Source: Cryomorphaceae bacterium (GTDB lineage: Bacteria > Bacteroidota > Bacteroidia > Flavobacteriales > Schleiferiaceae). Taken from it: a DNA stretch of 33,289 nucleotides. A program made the position numbers and the translations under genes. Positions 32,261 to 33,289 of the stretch are shown here, in pieces. The stretch spans positions 1 through 33,289 of the forward strand of contig JABMNC010000044.1 of the NCBI GenBank assembly GCA_013205365.1, written 5' to 3'. The notes below the pieces were generated by a model. The model worked only from the letters and a program-made list of their open reading frames with translations. It searched no databases and was not told where the DNA came from. Numbering within the stretch: the first letter of the stretch is position 1; each line of letters begins with the position of its first letter.

Positions 32261-32879
32261 GCATCTTAAATTTTTGGCTCCCCTTTTACTGCTGCTTTTT
32301 GTGGGATTATTGCCAATGGCCAATGCCCAGACCCAGGTATGGGCTTCTGCGACGGTCAAGGCAGCCTTGAGCAAGAGGTGGGATGCCGCCGCATCCATAG
32401 AGCAACGATGGCGGGGCACGGAATTCAATCAGTTCGCAGACCTGCGCATTAATCGGGACGCAAAAAATAAATGGAACTACTTCTATGAATTTAGAGCACC
32501 CTTCTCTCAAAGCACTAAAGCAAGGCATACTCTGGCTCTCGAGAAAACGTTTAAGCCTAAAATTTCAGGCCTTAAAATCGCAGACGTGAATGCGGGTATT
32601 CGCTACCACTTTAACCGCAACGCATCCGTTCGATATGGACTTTATGCCCAGCGCAACCTTGGAATATGGACCCCTGAGGTTAGTTACGAGTGGTGGCACG
32701 AGCAATTCAGCCCCTTTTCAAGCCTGCGGCGCACTCGCCTTACCGCAGGGCTTAGCATCAAGCAGGGAAAGCACTTAAAATGGTCCGCAACAGTTGCGAT
32801 GCAGCAGAACTACCGAGGCTTGGATAACCTCGAAGCCGATTTTGCCATCGTCCGATTGGGCCTGCGCTACAAGGTCTAG
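32250..32879 (+). CDS. DUF2490-like outer-membrane beta-barrel protein
   Basis: 209 residues with a signal peptide (MESKHLKFLAPLLLLLFVGLLPMANAQ). After cleavage the protein reads as short amphipathic strands: TQVWASATVKAALSKRWDAAASIEQRW, YEFRAPFSQSTKARHTLALE, INAGIRYHFN-like repeats, ending in FAIVRLGLRYKV. The aromatic/basic end is a typical barrel terminus. This pattern fits the DUF2490 family of predicted outer-membrane proteins; no function is known. The start is a TTG at 32250 inside the end of the previous gene; a second TTG at 32274 would shorten the signal peptide. Its TAG stop shares a CTAG with the hisS stop on the other strand. Confidence 0.8.
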   Translation: MESKHLKFLAPLLLLLFVGLLPMANAQTQVWASATVKAALSKRWDAAASIEQRWRGTEFNQFADLRINRDAKNKWNYFYEFRAPFSQSTKARHTLALEKTFKPKISGLKIADVNAGIRYHFNRNASVRYGLYAQRNLGIWTPEVSYEWWHEQFSPFSSLRRTRLTAGLSIKQGKHLKWSATVAMQQNYRGLDNLEADFAIVRLGLRYKV

Positions 32880-33289
32880 GTCCAGGCAAAGGACCCCAAG
32901 CCGTCGAGGGTAAGTTCAGTCTGAATTCCAGTCTTTAAGTTTTTGACCTGTATCGACTGTGCTCGCTCTTCCTGAGCGCCAGCCATGACGACAAACTGGG
33001 CGCCAATCTTGTCTGCGTAGTCAAACTGCTTTTTAATCTTTGCGGATTCTGGGTAGAGCACGGTTCGGATTCCTATGGCGCGAAGGGATTCGGCTACCCT
33101 AAAGGCATAGTCGGCCTCCTGGTCGCCCAATTGAAACACTAGGACCTGTGGGCCAAAGGCGAGGTCCGGGAGAAGACCCAGTTCCTCGAGGCAAAGCAAA
33201 ATTCGGTCAAGACCAAAACTGATTCCTACACCGCTCAAGCCCGGAGCACCAAAAATGCCTGTTAAATTGTCGTAGCGTCCGCCACCGCC
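32876..33289 (-). CDS. hisS: Histidyl-tRNA synthetase, C-terminal part
   Basis: 138 codons are visible; the gene continues past the right edge. From the edge it reads GGGRYDNLTGIFG and then LSGVGISFGLDRIL, the class II motif 3 region with the active-site arginine of the FGLDR signature. After it comes the anticodon-binding domain (PQVLVFQLGDQEADYAFRVAE, VLYPESAKIKKQFDYADKIGAQFVVMAG in parts) and the ending TLDGLGSFAWT. HisS charges tRNA-His. Its stop codon overlaps that of the DUF2490 gene. Confidence 0.96.
   Translation of the reverse strand, partial: GGGGRYDNLTGIFGAPGLSGVGISFGLDRILLCLEELGLLPDLAFGPQVLVFQLGDQEADYAFRVAESLRAIGIRTVLYPESAKIKKQFDYADKIGAQFVVMAGAQEERAQSIQVKNLKTGIQTELTLDGLGSFAWT

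Noticed and set aside
1..33289. CRISPR arrays, insertion sequences, phage genes, tRNA or rRNA genes
   Set aside because: No spaced direct repeats, transposase, integrase, or tRNA-like cloverleaf seen; genes are nearly all conserved housekeeping types with almost no free space.

Overview
This window looks like a compact piece of chromosome from a Bacteroidota bacterium, probably a flavobacteria-like aquatic lineage with fairly high G+C. The assignment rests on several things: a TonB receptor plus surface lipoprotein pair under a cobalamin riboswitch; the ftsK-lolA-lptF-ribB gene order; a Bacteroidota-style HMG-CoA lyase (PRDAMQ motif); TamB divergent from tsaD; and promoter -7 boxes of the form TAnnTTTG. 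I see no rRNA, tRNA, insertion sequence, prophage, integrase or CRISPR array. Apart from the riboswitch leader, the longest non-coding stretch is about 110 bases (8501-8609).

Layout. 1-2199 (minus): cobalamin uptake, with a riboswitch, a BtuB-like TonB receptor and a lipoprotein cut by the window edge. 2202-4090 (minus): HMG-CoA lyase and pyrD, overlapping. 4129-5226: smpB and pcm, convergent and abutting. 5259-7588 (plus): an unknown lipoprotein and a polyprenyl-phosphate sugar transferase. 7613-8500 (plus): 3-hydroxyacyl-CoA dehydrogenase. 8610-11341 (minus): arginase and argS. 11382-19239 (plus): a six-gene run, ftsK, lolA, lptF/G, two glycosyltransferases and a RibB with a decayed GTP cyclohydrolase II half. 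19236-23051 (minus): tamB. 23082-26189 (plus): tsaD, a RimB-like retropepsin, rimK and rsmE, a translation-modification run. 26186-27691 (minus): hutH. 27738-31950 (plus): a light/DNA-repair operon with a short-chain dehydrogenase, flavin reductase, DUF2256 (frameshifted), FeS-type photolyase and a DASH-like photolyase. 31988-32879 (plus): a small tail-anchored protein and a DUF2490 protein. 32876 to the end (minus): hisS, partial.

The most unusual signal is architectural. Divergent gene pairs are separated by only about 30-46 bases holding two back-to-back TAnnTTTG-like -7 boxes, and several start codons lie exactly 4 bases after the box. The same box lies 4 bases before the P1 stem of the riboswitch, where an RNA 5' end is expected, so the window carries its own ruler suggesting leaderless mRNAs. 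At the other ends, convergent genes often share or abut stop codons (CTAG, CTAA, TAGCTA). The light/DNA-repair operon is the most interesting functional cluster: its dehydrogenase lacks the usual catalytic tyrosine, its DUF2256 gene is frameshifted, and its photolyase keeps the four iron-sulfur cysteines.
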